64,000 bases of DNA from Ktedonobacter robiniae (GCF_016587375.1 NZ_BNJG01000001.1:3044001-3108000); one strand, 5' to 3'; counted from the first letter of the stretch, positions 36,952 to 48,067 are shown. Notes: generated from the letters alone by a model not told the origin. Numbers and translations are program-made.

Positions 36952-38055
36952 ATGATTGATACAATGTTGGCGTTGTGGAATCAGAAAAACAGGCGCAGGG
37001 GCGCTAAATTTTTTGTGACGTTTATGTTCATGTGTATCTGTGCCTCTATGCTGTGTGTCATTGTTGGCATGAACTTTTGGCCTACATCGGGACGCCAGGG
37101 ACCAGGGCACCCCGCGAATGCGGACCAGCGGGAGGCAAAGGTCACGTCTACAGGCACGAAGCAACACCAGCCGGATTCTGGAACCGTGACCCCGATAACT
37201 CCGGACGATGTCGCAAAAGTACCCGGCACACAGCCATGTAATAGCGCTGCGACAAACGCATCTTCCCAGGGAAGTTCAAGCGATGGCACCCAGGCCAACA
37301 CGAACTCATCGGGCTCCGGTCAGCCCTCGGCCCCTGCTCAGAGCAATGGAGGTGGGACGCAGCAACAGTACCCTCCGGCCCAGGGAGGCGCTCAACAGTA
37401 TTATCCACCCAGCCAGGCCTTGCCAGTCGCCAAAGCAAGCAATCCTCCCGCTCTCCCCATAGTGCGTAAAACGGCGAAGCCGCATCCTACTGCGTCCGCT
37501 ACACCTACTGTAACGGTCACGCCAACAGGAGAGCCAGGCGAAGATGATACACCAACGGTCGATCCTGCCGATGGAGATCAGGCCACGCCTACCATTAGCG
37601 CGGACAATGATGGCGCGACGCCAGGCATTGCGAACGTGGATGGAATGCCTGGCGTGACGGATGGCAATGGGACACCTGGCGTGACGGATGGCAATGGGAC
37701 ACCTGGTGCTGGCGACAACAATGGAGGTCCCGAGGGGACGCCAACGCCTTTACCGTCGATTACGGGAGCTGGGGATAACTACGACCCTTCTATCTTTGAT
37801 CCCCCGTTCTTCTGGCCCCATGCTGGGGATGAGATTCGCATTGAGATACCACGGATGTATTGGAACTACAGAGGGGAGAAGATTCGCTACTGGCCGCTGA
37901 CGTGTCTGCATCACACGGCTCCTGTCCAGCAGACAGATAGTACCTCGGATCTCTGGTTGCGTAACATCGCCTTTATTCTGGGCAGTTCATTTATCGCGAC
38001 CGTGCTGCTGCTCGGTTCGGCCTATCTTATTAAGCATCGCAAGCGGAACGCATAA
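36952..38055 (+). CDS. two-helix membrane protein with long low-complexity extracytoplasmic region
   Basis: 367 residues. A membrane helix lies near residues 19-42 after a basic start, and a second near 340-360 before a basic tail (IKHRKRNA), so both ends are cytoplasmic. Between them lies a Ser/Thr/Pro/Gly/Asn/Gln-rich region with a perfect 27-bp tandem duplication (37651-37677 and 37678-37704, GVTDGNGTP twice). A more ordered segment (PFFWPHAGDEIRIEIPRMYWNY) follows. No family is recognised. It is probably a surface-exposed spacer. Confidence 0.6.
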   Translation: MIDTMLALWNQKNRRRGAKFFVTFMFMCICASMLCVIVGMNFWPTSGRQGPGHPANADQREAKVTSTGTKQHQPDSGTVTPITPDDVAKVPGTQPCNSAATNASSQGSSSDGTQANTNSSGSGQPSAPAQSNGGGTQQQYPPAQGGAQQYYPPSQALPVAKASNPPALPIVRKTAKPHPTASATPTVTVTPTGEPGEDDTPTVDPADGDQATPTISADNDGATPGIANVDGMPGVTDGNGTPGVTDGNGTPGAGDNNGGPEGTPTPLPSITGAGDNYDPSIFDPPFFWPHAGDEIRIEIPRMYWNYRGEKIRYWPLTCLHHTAPVQQTDSTSDLWLRNIAFILGSSFIATVLLLGSAYLIKHRKRNA

Positions 38056-38063
38056 ACGAGCAT

Positions 38064-38123
38064 AAGCAGTCAGAGGGAGTCTGGTCGCGCAGATCTACGC
38101 GACCAGACTCCCTCTGACTGCTT
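38064..38123. terminator. bidirectional hairpin terminator
   Basis: Perfect 26-bp arms with an 8-base loop lie directly between the convergent genes ending at 38055 and 38131. Confidence 0.75.
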
Positions 38124-38130
38124 AGCATGA

Positions 38131-38430
38131 TTAAAGTGTATTATAGCGAATATGCGCGAAGAATTGAGCGATGAATAAGAGCAGGAAGGCGCTCCCGAAG
38201 GCGGGGAGAAAGGTGTAAAAAAGCGCCCCAGGTTGAATGCCCAAGGTAGCTATTACTACTCCCCCCAGGATGCCGCCGAGGACACCGATAAACATGTTGC
38301 CTGCGCAGCCAATAGTATTACTGTGGAGCATCATCTCTGTCGTCGTGCCCGCCAGTCCTCCCAAAATAATCCAGAACGTCCAGGTCCAGAAGTTGTTAAA
38401 AACAGTGCTTTCGACAACCGCCGCGAACAT
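38131..38430 (-). CDS. GlsB/YeaQ/YmgE-like membrane protein, paralogue 3
   Basis: 99 residues from ATG 38430 with AGGAGG close upstream; the longer frame to 38499 lacks a site. Three hydrophobic segments with glycine turns (IILGGLAGTTTEMML, FIGVLGGILGGVVIATLG) match the family, but it is more divergent than the two copies near 30.4-31.2 kb. The C-terminal helix ends in RYNTL. Confidence 0.75.
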   Translation of the reverse strand: MFAAVVESTVFNNFWTWTFWIILGGLAGTTTEMMLHSNTIGCAGNMFIGVLGGILGGVVIATLGIQPGALFYTFLPAFGSAFLLLFIAQFFAHIRYNTL

Positions 38431-38844
38431 ACACCCCCTCCTTTGGGTCATGGTATCTGCCGATCTTACTAGTAGTATAGACCAGGCCAAAGCAGGCAAG
38501 TGTTGATGTAGCTGTTGCCCTCCTCCTGCTCTAACTAAACATCGTTTTGTACGTATACAGGTATAGAATATTTTGTGCTTGCACTCTCGTGCCTGCGGCG
38601 CTCACCCTGGTTGGGAGTGTGATGCGCCCTGGCAGCCACAGGCTGCCAGGGCGCATCACACTCCCAACCAGAAAGGCTAACCTGCTGTTGATCGTCTCTT
38701 CTATTTAGTTCCTGGGTTATACTCAAGATGTACCTTGAAGCTGTATGCTCATAAAACTATACATGATATAATGTGCCTGTATTTTTAAGGTTTTTGACAA
38801 TTGCGCTATTGCACCACAGCCGAGCAGTAGGAGAACGCTGAATC
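38431..38844. other. secA upstream region with module-type variable hairpin (copy C)
   Basis: 414 bases. The module CTCTCGTGCCTGCGGCGCTCA is followed by a perfect 31-bp hairpin (38607-38637 and 38641-38671, loop ACA). A secA promoter is likely: TATAAT at 38767-38772, with an alternative TTGAAG-17-TATACA at 38735-38763. No gene was found. Confidence 0.6.
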
Positions 38845-41800
38845 ATGCAATTACTAGGAAAAATCCTGGGCGACCCGAATAAAAAGGAATTAAAGGTCAT
38901 ACAACCCATCATCGATAAAATAAACGCGCTGGAAGCAGAGATGAAGGAGTTGAGTGACGAAGAGCTAGCCGCTAAAACGGTTGAGTTTCGCTCACAGCTC
39001 GCCCTCTACCTCAAAGGCGGCAAGGTGCTTGAAGACGAACTGGTCCTTCTGCTACGTGAGGCGTTGGGCAAAGCCGAACCCTGGGCCGACCAGCTTACGG
39101 ATGAGCAGTTGCACCAGGCAATTTCTGCGTATCGACAGAAGCTTGAGCGCAAGCGTAATGGCGAGTATTTGCTGCGCACACGCCTGCAAGACACCCTCTC
39201 CGACTGTTTTGAGCAGGGATACGAGAAGCTCTCTCCCGCACTCAACGAGCTGCGCGTGTCCAAAGCCATGAAGCTTGCCGACGAGCGGCAGGAACGGCCT
39301 GATGAGGCAAAGGATCCCCAGCAGGCCATTCTGCAACTGTTGCAAGAGGCGGAGCCACTGTTGAAAGAGGTCGATGAAGACGATCTCAAACGCGCCTTTA
39401 CGGAGTTCTGGCCCCATTTTGAGGAGACCAGGCGCAAGACGAGCGATGGTGAAGAGGGCTCTAATGCGCACCTGGAGCTGCTGCTGACCAATATTCTGAA
39501 AGAGATTCAGCCTGAACTGGTGGCCTTACGCGCCAATCAGATGGACGAGTTGGTGCCAGAGATGGTGAAGCGCTATCGTAATGGCAAGACGTTGGATGAT
39601 CTCCTGCCTGAGGCCTTCGCGGCGGTACGCGAAGCAGGCTGGCGCACCATCAAAATGCGTCACTACGACGTCCAGTTGATTGGTGGCATTGTCCTGCACC
39701 AGGGCAAAATCGCCGAGATGGGCACAGGTGAAGGTAAGACCCTGGTCGCGACCAGCCCCATATACCTTAACGCCCTGACTGGTAAAGGCGTGCATCTCGT
39801 GACCGTCAATGATTACCTGGCGCGCCGTGACTCTGAGTGGATGGGGCGCATCTATAAATTCCTTGGTCTGACGGTTGGCGTTGTCGTCAACGCCATTGAT
39901 CCCTATACCCCTGAGCGTAACGCAGCCTACCAGGCCGACATCACGTATGGTACAAATAACGAATTCGGTTTCGATTACCTGCGCGACAACATGGTCACTT
40001 CATTGGACCAGGTCATGCAACGCGAGCTGTATTTTGCCATTGTCGACGAGGTAGATAATATCCTGATCGACGAGGCCCGTACACCACTGATTATCTCTGG
40101 CCAGGGCCAGGAGTCGACCGATATGTACGCGCAGTTCGCGCGCTGGGTGCCACGCCTGAAGGCCGAGACCGACTATACCATCGATGAGAAGACGCGCAGC
40201 GTGCTCATGACCGAAGAGGGTATTGAGAAGATTGAGAAGCTGGCTGGCGTCACGAACATCTACGATGAAGAGAACCTGGACCTAACACGCTATATGGAGA
40301 ATGCCCTCAAGGCCGAGATCATCTTCAAGCGCGATAAAGACTACATCGTGAAGGATGGCGAGGTCGTTATCGTTGATGAGTTTACCGGGCGCCAGATGGC
40401 GGGCCGCCGCTATAGCGAGGGTCTACACCAGGCGATTGAGGCCAAAGAGGGCGTCAAGGTTCAGCGCGAAAACCATACCCTGGCTACGATTACCTTCCAG
40501 AACTACTTCCGCCTCTATGAGAAACTGGCGGGTATGACTGGTACTGCCATGACCGAGGCCGAGGAGTTCCATAAAATCTACAAGTTGGATGTGGTCAACA
40601 TCCCGCCCAACAAGCCCAGGGTTCGCGAGGATATGCCCGACTATATCTATCGCACGCAAGAGGCCAAGTTCAACGCGGTGGTGGAAGAGATCAAGGAGTG
40701 CTATGAGCGTGAGCAGCCGGTGCTGGTGGGTACAACCTCGGTCGAGATCTCGGAGCTGCTCTCTGAACTGTTGAAGAGGCAGGGCGTACCTCACGAGGTT
40801 CTAAACGCGAAGCACCACGAACGCGAGGCGCATATCGTGGCCCAGGCTGGCCGCAGTAGCGCGGTAACTATCGCTACCAACATGGCTGGTCGTGGTACCG
40901 ACATTCTCCTGGGCGGGAACGCAGAAGGCTTCTATGACTCCATCCTGCGTAAGCATGTGGAGCATGTCGATTATATTCGTGACATGCCTGAGCGCAACGA
41001 GGATGAGCGGGCTGAGAAGGAAGAGGCTATTCAGGAATATCTCGCGAATATGACGGAGGCGGAGAAGCAAGAGCTGCTGCGCCAGAAAGAGCTTGAGTGC
41101 GAGAAAGATCGCGCGAGAGTACGTGAGCTCGGTGGCCTGCATATTATTGGTACCGAGCGCCATGAGTCGCGGCGTATTGATAACCAGTTGCGTGGTCGCG
41201 CGGGCCGCCAGGGCGATCCTGGTTCCACACGCTTCTTCCTGGCCCTGGACGATGAGCTGATGCGCCGCTTCGCCGCTGACCGTGTGTCTGGCCTTATGGA
41301 GCGTGCGGGCATGGGTGACCTACCGCTGGAGAGTAAGCTCTTCTCGCGCATGATTGAAAGCGCCCAGAGCCGCGTAGAGGGCTACAACTTTGATGTGCGT
41401 AAGAACGTCGTTGAATATGACGACGTGATCGCGCAGCAGCGTGCCGTTATCTATAGCGACCGCCGCGCCATTCTTGAACATGGCGACATGCATGAGCGTA
41501 TCGTGAAGATGATGGAGGGCGAGGTCGCCCGCATCGTCAACGCCTGTATCCCGGGCAATGTTATCTCCGAAGAGGAGGAACTGGAGACCCTCTTCAAGAC
41601 GCTGGAGGTCTGGGTCAATATCCCAGAGGATATTCTGCCAGAGAATATCAATTCTGTCCGTCGCGAACAGCTCAAGAGCGACCTGACCGAGCTGGTATTG
41701 GAGCACTATGAGAAGCGTGGCGAGGAGTTGAGACAGCAGGCACGAGAGTTAGGGGTGTCCCAGTTTGATCCGTTGCGTGAGTTTGAGCGCACCTACCTCT

Positions 41801-42321
41801 TGCAGGTCGTGGATCGCATGTGGATGGATCATATCGACGCCCTGGACGTGATGCGTGCCGGTATCGGACTGCGCAGCCTGGGCCAGCGTGATCCCCTGGT
41901 CGAGTTTAAGAACGAGTCCTACCGCATGTTTGATGAACTGAAGGTGGCGATCCAGCACCATACCGTGGATGCGCTGCTCAAGCTTATTCGCAATGATGTG
42001 CGTCTGGCCATCGACCGTCCCGCACCCGTGCGCAAGATTCCCGCGAATGTGCGGACGAATGCCGATGCTATCGCAGAGGCCAGTGGTCAGAGCAAGAGCG
42101 AGAACGGCGAGGAGACGCGTGCGCGAGCCAATGGTCAGCGCAAGAGTGGGCAGACCAGGGCAAAGTCCGCATCAGGGCGTTCGACGAAGAGCCGGAGCAA
42201 TGGCAACAGCAACTACAATGCCAACGTCAACGGCAGCGCCTCGGCCTTTGCCAAGGTTGGGCGTAACGATCCCTGCCCCTGTGGCAGCGGCAAGAAGTTC
42301 AAAAAGTGTCATGGCGCATAA
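38845..42321 (+). CDS. secA: preprotein translocase ATPase SecA with expanded N-terminal region
   Basis: Motor of the Sec export pathway. It is 1158 residues, against about 840-900 in most bacteria. The Walker A GTGEGKT has its Lys at residue 298, about 190 residues later than in E. coli. The extra part lies between TVEFRSQLA and [19 protein letters not shown]. It contains repeated units of the form (L/V)xDExL-x6-F/Y-x-L ([48 protein letters not shown]), suggesting tandem duplication of the N-terminal helical unit. Downstream, [22 protein letters not shown], and [13 protein letters not shown] are intact. The C-terminal zinc motif is [14 protein letters not shown]. It is monocistronic with its own promoter and terminator. 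Confidence 0.96.
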   Translation: MQLLGKILGDPNKKELKVIQPIIDKINALEAEMKELSDEELAAKTVEFRSQLALYLKGGKVLEDELVLLLREALGKAEPWADQLTDEQLHQAISAYRQKLERKRNGEYLLRTRLQDTLSDCFEQGYEKLSPALNELRVSKAMKLADERQERPDEAKDPQQAILQLLQEAEPLLKEVDEDDLKRAFTEFWPHFEETRRKTSDGEEGSNAHLELLLTNILKEIQPELVALRANQMDELVPEMVKRYRNGKTLDDLLPEAFAAVREAGWRTIKMRHYDVQLIGGIVLHQGKIAEMGTGEGKTLVATSPIYLNALTGKGVHLVTVNDYLARRDSEWMGRIYKFLGLTVGVVVNAIDPYTPERNAAYQADITYGTNNEFGFDYLRDNMVTSLDQVMQRELYFAIVDEVDNILIDEARTPLIISGQGQESTDMYAQFARWVPRLKAETDYTIDEKTRSVLMTEEGIEKIEKLAGVTNIYDEENLDLTRYMENALKAEIIFKRDKDYIVKDGEVVIVDEFTGRQMAGRRYSEGLHQAIEAKEGVKVQRENHTLATITFQNYFRLYEKLAGMTGTAMTEAEEFHKIYKLDVVNIPPNKPRVREDMPDYIYRTQEAKFNAVVEEIKECYEREQPVLVGTTSVEISELLSELLKRQGVPHEVLNAKHHEREAHIVAQAGRSSAVTIATNMAGRGTDILLGGNAEGFYDSILRKHVEHVDYIRDMPERNEDERAEKEEAIQEYLANMTEAEKQELLRQKELECEKDRARVRELGGLHIIGTERHESRRIDNQLRGRAGRQGDPGSTRFFLALDDELMRRFAADRVSGLMERAGMGDLPLESKLFSRMIESAQSRVEGYNFDVRKNVVEYDDVIAQQRAVIYSDRRAILEHGDMHERIVKMMEGEVARIVNACIPGNVISEEEELETLFKTLEVWVNIPEDILPENINSVRREQLKSDLTELVLEHYEKRGEELRQQARELGVSQFDPLREFERTYLLQVVDRMWMDHIDALDVMRAGIGLRSLGQRDPLVEFKNESYRMFDELKVAIQHHTVDALLKLIRNDVRLAIDRPAPVRKIPANVRTNADAIAEASGQSKSENGEETRARANGQRKSGQTRAKSASGRSTKSRSNGNSNYNANVNGSASAFAKVGRNDPCPCGSGKKFKKCHGA

Positions 42322-42327
42322 AGGTTA

Positions 42328-42382
42328 AAAAGCAGACCTCGGGCAGGAAAGAGTGCTTCTTTCCTGCCCGAGGTTTGCTTTT
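42328..42382 (+). terminator. secA terminator
   Basis: 24-bp arms with a single G-T wobble and a 7-base loop, with T-rich sequence at the right end. It starts just after the secA stop. Confidence 0.85.
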
Positions 42383-42702
42383 GGGGAAGCTTACTGGCGC
42401 ATAAGGGAAGACTTATTGAAAAGGTGTGTGATTGACACTATTAGACAGGGGAAGATGTCTGAAAGTCGTTCTATATGCAGGAAGCGAGCGCTTTCTATGC
42501 CTTTAAGCAAGGGGATAAGCCTGCTGATGAATATATCTGTATATATCTGGCCAGGGAGCGTGACCTGATATATAACCTTTTGGTTATGCTTTACCTCAGA
42601 ATCTGCGAAGTAAAAGCCTGGACTATTGTTGCGCCTGCATGGTACTCTTGGTTTAGAAGATAGGGAGACAACGTCGTCTCCTGGCAGAACAGGGAGGTGA
42701 CA
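42383..42702. other. isocitrate lyase upstream region
   Basis: Part of a 433-base gap between secA and aceA. It contains no accepted gene and is followed by a structured leader. A stem GGAGAC-AACGTC-GTCTCC lies at about 42664-42681. Confidence 0.4.
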
Positions 42703-42735
42703 ATGACGCCACCTCCTGATTCTTACGCCACTTAG
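42703..42735 (+). CDS. 10-codon leader ORF of aceA with masked ribosome-binding site
   Basis: ATG 42703 reads [10 protein letters not shown] and ends 19 bases before the aceA ATG. GGGAGGTGA lies just upstream. GGAGGTG (42693-42699) is perfectly complementary to CACCTCC (42710-42716) inside the ORF. The same CTCCT can pair with AGGAG (42739-42743) of the aceA ribosome-binding site. The Pro-Pro-Pro codons are a known cause of ribosome pausing. This suggests translational control of aceA but is unproven. Confidence 0.4.
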   Translation: MTPPPDSYAT

Positions 42736-42754
42736 AGAAGGAGAAGAACAGATC

Positions 42755-44047
42755 ATGATGAGCAGTCAGCATGCAGAAAATGGGAATGCGCGCGATTTGC
42801 AGATGGCCTGGCAGGGTGAGACTCGCTGGCGGGGCGTCGAGCGACCCTATCTGGCGGAAGATGTCTTGCGTTTACGTGGTTCGGTACATATTGAATATAC
42901 GCTGGCTCGCATGGGTGCCAAACGCCTCTGGACGCTGCTGCGCAGCGAGCCCTTTGTGCCTGCGCTTGGCGCGTTGACCGGTAATCAGGCTGTCCAACAG
43001 GTGCGCGCTGGATTGAAGGCTATCTATCTAAGTGGCTGGCAGGTTGCCGCGGATGCAAACCTGGCGGGGCATATGTATCCCGATCAGAGTCTCTATCCGG
43101 CCAATAGCGTGCCGCAGGTCGTGAAGCGCATCAATCAGGCCCTACAGCGCGCCGACCAGATTCAGCACTCTGAGGGGAAAGGGGATATCTACTGGTTCGC
43201 CCCCATTGTCGCCGATGCCGAGGCTGGTTTTGGTGGTCCCTTAAACGTCTTTGAGTTGATGAAGGCCATGATCGAGGCTGGCGCGGCTGGCGTCCACTTC
43301 GAAGACCAGCTTGCTTCAGAGAAGAAATGCGGGCATTTAGGCGGTAAGGTCCTCATACCAACCGCTTCTGCGGTGAAGAACCTGGTAGCGGCGCGTTTTG
43401 CCGCAGATGTCATGGGCGTGCCAACCGTGCTTATTGCGCGTACCGACGCTAACGGAGCGCAGTTGATTACCTCAGATATTGATGAGGCTGATCGGCCGTT
43501 CTTGACGGGTGAGCGCACGCCCGAGGGCTTCTTCCGGGTCCGCAGTGGCATTGAAGCAGCGATTGCGCGTGGTCTCTCCTATACTCCCTATTGTGATCTC
43601 ATCTGGTGTGAGACCTCATCCCCAGATATGGGGGAGGCCGAGCGCTTTGCCGCTGAGATTCATGCACGCTTCCCTGGGAAACTCCTGGCCTATAACTGCT
43701 CGCCCTCGTTTAACTGGCGTAAAAATCTAAGCGAAACCCAGATCGCGGAGTTCCAGAAGCATTTAGGCTCGCTTGGCTATGCCTTCCAGTTCATCACCCT
43801 GGCGGGGTTCCACGCGCTTAATTACAGCATGTTTGACCTGGCACGTGGCTATCGCGAAGAGGGTATGACCGCCTACTCCCGCTTGCAGCAGGCAGAGTTC
43901 GCTCTAGAAAAAGTAGGGTATACTGCTACCAAGCACCAGCATGAGGTTGGCACGGGCTACTTCGATGAAGTTACCCAGGTCATCGCGGGCGGTGCGTCCT
44001 CTACTACGGCGCTTACAGGCTCCACGGAAGAGGCTCAGTTTCACTAA
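42755..44047 (+). CDS. aceA: isocitrate lyase
   Basis: Splits isocitrate into succinate and glyoxylate, the first step of the glyoxylate bypass. It is 430 residues, the usual bacterial length. The active-site signature [14 protein letters not shown] is present with its catalytic Cys. [19 protein letters not shown] and [12 protein letters not shown] bind Mg and substrate. RBS AAGGAG lies 11 bases upstream. Malate synthase follows on the same strand, so both bypass enzymes are encoded together, separated by a long hairpin. Confidence 0.95.
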   Translation: MMSSQHAENGNARDLQMAWQGETRWRGVERPYLAEDVLRLRGSVHIEYTLARMGAKRLWTLLRSEPFVPALGALTGNQAVQQVRAGLKAIYLSGWQVAADANLAGHMYPDQSLYPANSVPQVVKRINQALQRADQIQHSEGKGDIYWFAPIVADAEAGFGGPLNVFELMKAMIEAGAAGVHFEDQLASEKKCGHLGGKVLIPTASAVKNLVAARFAADVMGVPTVLIARTDANGAQLITSDIDEADRPFLTGERTPEGFFRVRSGIEAAIARGLSYTPYCDLIWCETSSPDMGEAERFAAEIHARFPGKLLAYNCSPSFNWRKNLSETQIAEFQKHLGSLGYAFQFITLAGFHALNYSMFDLARGYREEGMTAYSRLQQAEFALEKVGYTATKHQHEVGTGYFDEVTQVIAGGASSTTALTGSTEEAQFH

Positions 44048-44079
44048 ACAAAGTGCTATGTGGTATGGTGCAGGGGGCC

Positions 44080-44214
44080 GCTACAGGCGTACGCGGCTAC
44101 TGAGGCGGTGTGGCCACGCACCTTTTACCTGGTAAGTGGTGTGTTGGGCCATGGCGGCCGCCAGTCGCCATGGCCCAACACACCACTTCTTCCTGCAAGC
44201 GCCGCAGGCGCGAG
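44080..44214. repeat. module-type variable hairpin between aceA and aceB (copy F)
   Basis: Perfect 23-bp arms (44134-44156 and 44166-44188) with a 9-base loop. The conserved module CTCGCGCCTGCGGCGCTTG follows on the complementary strand, so the element is inverted. The left end carries GCTACAGGCGTACGCGGCTACTG, nearly identical to 24079-24101. It may damp read-through from aceA to aceB. Confidence 0.65.
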
Positions 44215-44242
44215 TAAAGAACAAGAAAGGCAGTGCCTGATC

Positions 44243-45850
44243 ATGACTCATTCTCCTCAGACATCGTATGCTGAAGGTATTCAGGTGCTGGCTCCCGTGA
44301 CCGCTGAATTCGCGGAAATCGTGACGCCAGAGGCCCTGAAATTCGTTGCCCTCCTCTCACGAGCCTTTGAGGCGCGACGGCAAGAATTATTACAGCGTCG
44401 TGTGACACGCCAGGCCGAGATCGATGCGGGCAAGTTGCCAGATTTCCTGCCCGAGACGGAGACGGTGCGTAAGGGAGATTGGACAATTGCTCCCCTGCCG
44501 CATGACCTTCAGGATCGCCGGGTCGAGATTACGGGTCCCGTTGAGCGTAAGATGGTAATCAACGCCTTAAACTCGGGCGCGCGCATGTTTATGGCAGACT
44601 TTGAGGATGCGCACTCGCCCACCTGGGAGTCTACGATTCAGGGCCAGATCAACCTGCGCGACGCGATCCGGCGCACTATTACCTTTACCAGTCCCGAAGG
44701 CAAGGTCTATAAACTGAACGAGCAAACGGCAGTTCTGCTGGTCAGGCCGCGTGGCTGGCACCTGGATGAGAAGCATGTGCAGGTTGATGGAAAGCCTGTC
44801 TCGGGCGGCATCTTTGATTTTGCCTTGTACCTATACCATAATGCGCGGGAGCTCCTGCAGCGTGGCTCTGGTCCCTACTTCTACCTGCCGAAGATGGAGA
44901 GTCACTTGGAGGCGCGGCTCTGGAACGATATCTTTGTCCTGGCCCAGCGCGAACTGGGAATTCCTCAGGGGGCAATTAAAGCCACGGTCTTGATCGAGAC
45001 CATCCTGGCGACCTTTGAGATGGACGAGATCCTCTACGAACTACGCGAGCACTCAGCTGGCCTGAATTGTGGACGCTGGGACTATATCTTTAGCGCGATC
45101 AAGAAGTTTCGCAACCATCCAGCCTTTATCTTTCCCGACCGGGCTAAGGTCACGATGACGACGCATTTTATGCGTTCGTACGCCTTATTGACCATCGCGA
45201 CCTGCCATCGCCGTAGCGCACCCGCAATTGGCGGGATGGCCGCCCAGATTCCCATTAAGGGCGATCCACAGGCCAATGAGGAGGCCATGGAGCGAGTGCG
45301 TAGCGATAAGCGCCGCGAGGTGGCCGATGGACATGATGGAACCTGGGTGGCCCATCCTGGCCTGGTGCCAATCGCCCTGGCAGAGTTCGACGCCGTTATG
45401 AAGAGCCCCAATCAGATTGTGCGTAAGCGCGAGGACGTGCAGGTTGGCGCCGCCGACCTGCTCAAGGTGCCTGAAGGCACGATTACCGAGGCGGGGCTAC
45501 GCAATAATATCAGCGTAAGTCTGCAGTACCTGGAGTCGTGGCTGCGTGGCCTGGGGTGTGTCCCCATCAATAACCTGATGGAGGACGCAGCTACCGTTGA
45601 GATCTCCAGGGCGCAGATCTGGCAATGGATTCGCCATCCCAAAGGTGTGCTGGAGGATGGACGCAAGGTGACGCTGGCGCTATACCACCAACTCCGTGAG
45701 GAAGAGCTCCAGAAGCTGAAGAATGCCCTGGGCGAAGAGCGCTACGCCACGCGTAAGTTCGCCCCCGCCGCTGAAATTCTCAATCAACTTGTCTCAGATG
45801 ACCGGTTTGTCGAGTTTCTGACCCTTCCCGCATACCAGTACCTCGGCTAA
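44243..45850 (+). CDS. aceB: malate synthase A
   Basis: Condenses glyoxylate with acetyl-CoA to malate, completing the bypass. It is 535 residues from ATG 44243, chosen because the family starts here; the open frame upstream to 44060 crosses the hairpin repeat. AAAGG precedes the ATG at some distance. Signature motifs are [22 protein letters not shown], and the malate-synthase pattern [23 protein letters not shown] lies toward the C-terminal part. Confidence 0.95.
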   Translation: MTHSPQTSYAEGIQVLAPVTAEFAEIVTPEALKFVALLSRAFEARRQELLQRRVTRQAEIDAGKLPDFLPETETVRKGDWTIAPLPHDLQDRRVEITGPVERKMVINALNSGARMFMADFEDAHSPTWESTIQGQINLRDAIRRTITFTSPEGKVYKLNEQTAVLLVRPRGWHLDEKHVQVDGKPVSGGIFDFALYLYHNARELLQRGSGPYFYLPKMESHLEARLWNDIFVLAQRELGIPQGAIKATVLIETILATFEMDEILYELREHSAGLNCGRWDYIFSAIKKFRNHPAFIFPDRAKVTMTTHFMRSYALLTIATCHRRSAPAIGGMAAQIPIKGDPQANEEAMERVRSDKRREVADGHDGTWVAHPGLVPIALAEFDAVMKSPNQIVRKREDVQVGAADLLKVPEGTITEAGLRNNISVSLQYLESWLRGLGCVPINNLMEDAATVEISRAQIWQWIRHPKGVLEDGRKVTLALYHQLREEELQKLKNALGEERYATRKFAPAAEILNQLVSDDRFVEFLTLPAYQYLG

Positions 45851-45920
45851 GCGAGCCGCGATACTGTCCAATATAGTCCTATATTATCCGATACTATCAA
45901 TAATTGATCTCAGGCTTTTT

Positions 45921-46003
45921 CTTCAAGTATGGCTGGTGTGAGAGTGGGCGACTGCCCACTCTCACACCAGCCATACATTCATACTTGAGCGCTGCAGGTG
46001 CGA
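45921..46003. repeat. module-type variable hairpin (copy E)
   Basis: Perfect 23-bp arms (45927-45949 and 45954-45976) with loop GACT. On the minus strand the module TTCGCACCTGCAGCGCTCA stands beside it, so the element is inverted. It lies between aceB and the nitrilase-like gene and could terminate aceB. Confidence 0.65.
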
Positions 46004-46132
46004 AAAAAGGTATCCCCTCAAGGGAGCGAAGTGCTATAATACTACAAGCTATATTCAGGGTGACTGCTTCACACTTGAGAACATACTCTAACACCCTTTC
46101 CAGTCTTACGAGCCAGGCAGGAGTCCATCCAC

Positions 46133-48067
46133 ATGAGCACTCGCTTTGCATCCCCTACGAGTTATCGTGTCGCTGCTATTCAGTATGCGCCATCCCTGGG
46201 CGAGAAAGAGAAAAACGTTGCGGATTTGCTCGCTCTCGTTGAAGAGGCTGCTCAGCATGGTGCGCGCCTTATCGTCCTACCAGAGATGTGTACAACCGGT
46301 TATTGCTGGACAACGCGTGCGGAGATCGCCCCCTATGTGGAGTCCATTCCCGGACCAACGACCCAACGCTTTCAGGCCTTAGCCTCGCGTTATCAATGCT
46401 ATATTGCCCTGGGCATGCCGGAGGTGGACACGCTCACACAGGTGTATTATAACGCTATGGTTCTTCTCGGCCCTGATGGCCCCGTGGGGACTTATCGCAA
46501 AATGCATTCATATATGTCAGAACCTCGTTGGGCGCGTGATGGCGATGGGGGGGTGCCTGTATGGGAGACACCACTTGGGCGCCTGGGCGCTATGATTGGC
46601 CTGGATGCCACTTACTTTGAGACGGCGCGCCTCGCCGCTTTACAGGAGGTAGATGTTCTTGTCTGCCCAACGAACTGGACGCTGGAACAGCATCCCACGA
46701 ACTGGTGGATGGCGCGGGCCTTTGAAAACGGCGTCTACCTGCTGGTAGCGAATCGCGAGGGTAATGAGCGTGGCATGCATTTTTATGGTGGAAGTTGCCT
46801 GCTAAATCCAGATGGTTCAATTCAAGCTGCGCTGGAGACCGGATCAGGTATTCTCTATGGTGAGGTGAACCTGGCTCATAGTCGCGAGAAGCGCTGGGGG
46901 AGCGAGCAGGAGGTGTACGGGAACCGCCTCCAGGATCGCCGCCCGCGCGAATATATCTCGCTTGTCAACAATCAATACCTGTGGGAACCCTTGCGCTATC
47001 ATAGCCTGTATGAGCTAGGGGAGCTACCCCAGGGGCAGTTATCATGTGTGGGTTTCCTCCAACTAGGCCTGAGCTCCTTCGCGGCCTCGCAGGCATCGAC
47101 CACGCTTGAGACGTTGCAAAACCTGGTGCGCATGTGTATTCGTGATAATGCCCCTGCCTGTCCCGATATCCTGGTGCTCCCTGAACTGGTGCTTCCTGGC
47201 CCTGTATTGCTGCATCCAGCGACGCAAAATCCCGCGAGGGAGTTCGCGGACCACATACGTACACAGGCCATTCGTGTTCCGGGTCCCGAGACGGATGCGC
47301 TGGTCGCCCTGGCGCAGGAGCTTCAGGTGAGCATGGTGCTTGGGGTCGCCGAGTATGCACAGGGGAACTACTATAACACGATCCTGTTGCTTGATCCCCA
47401 TGGCATCTATGGCACCTATCGCAAACTACATCTTACACAGCGGGACCGGCTCTGGGCCTCGCCGGGCAATCTCGGTCTCTCGACATTTGATACGCCCAGC
47501 GGTCGCATCGGGCTGGCAACAGGATATGATGTGCTTTTTCCGGAAACCTTACGTGTGCTGGCGGGGATGGGAACCGATCTCGTCTGCGCCCCCGCTTTCC
47601 TCGATTTCCCAGCTCCTGTACCTGTCGCGGCGATCCCTGGAGCGCGCGCGTCGTTTAGTTTCTTTATGGATGAGGATGGGAGTCAGCCTCATCACCTACT
47701 CTGGCGGGTACGTGCCGCCGAGCATAATGTGTATCTCGCCCTGGCGAACTGGAGCCAGGAGTGCGTGGGTGGGCGGGCTAATGGTATGAGTGGCGTGTTT
47801 TCGCCAAACTATACCAATGAGGTCGTCGCCGATGAAGATGAACCAGGCTTGATGATGATGACCATTGATACGCGTGAGCAGCGCACAGGGCGGCGTACCA
47901 CGCATATGCTTGACTATGCTCCCGGCGATATGGCGGGCTCGTTGACGGGCGAGCTGGCTTATAATATCCTGGATTCTATTCCCGGGAACGTCGTACGCGC
48001 CAAGCCAATGCTACGTAAGCGCCAACCCTACTGGTACCTGGATATTGTGAAAGAGCGGCAGCCGTAG
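46133..48067 (+). CDS. tandem nitrilase-fold protein lacking catalytic cysteines
   Basis: 644 residues made of two carbon-nitrogen hydrolase domains. Domain 1 (about 10-285) has E51 in LPEM and K123 in YRKMH. The position of the catalytic Cys is G156 (GAMIGLDATYF instead of ICxD). Domain 2 (about 300-640) has E351 in LPELV and K431 in YRKLH, with Gly again (G464 in LATGYDVLFPE). Family enzymes need Glu-Lys-Cys, so neither domain should hydrolyse amides or nitriles by the usual route. It may be a binding protein or use another chemistry. It is probably monocistronic, after an intergenic hairpin. Confidence 0.85.
   Translation: MSTRFASPTSYRVAAIQYAPSLGEKEKNVADLLALVEEAAQHGARLIVLPEMCTTGYCWTTRAEIAPYVESIPGPTTQRFQALASRYQCYIALGMPEVDTLTQVYYNAMVLLGPDGPVGTYRKMHSYMSEPRWARDGDGGVPVWETPLGRLGAMIGLDATYFETARLAALQEVDVLVCPTNWTLEQHPTNWWMARAFENGVYLLVANREGNERGMHFYGGSCLLNPDGSIQAALETGSGILYGEVNLAHSREKRWGSEQEVYGNRLQDRRPREYISLVNNQYLWEPLRYHSLYELGELPQGQLSCVGFLQLGLSSFAASQASTTLETLQNLVRMCIRDNAPACPDILVLPELVLPGPVLLHPATQNPAREFADHIRTQAIRVPGPETDALVALAQELQVSMVLGVAEYAQGNYYNTILLLDPHGIYGTYRKLHLTQRDRLWASPGNLGLSTFDTPSGRIGLATGYDVLFPETLRVLAGMGTDLVCAPAFLDFPAPVPVAAIPGARASFSFFMDEDGSQPHHLLWRVRAAEHNVYLALANWSQECVGGRANGMSGVFSPNYTNEVVADEDEPGLMMMTIDTREQRTGRRTTHMLDYAPGDMAGSLTGELAYNILDSIPGNVVRAKPMLRKRQPYWYLDIVKERQP

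Noticed and set aside
42475..42663. 62-codon plus-strand ORF upstream of aceA
   Set aside because: No ribosome-binding site, and the sequence does not look like a folded protein.
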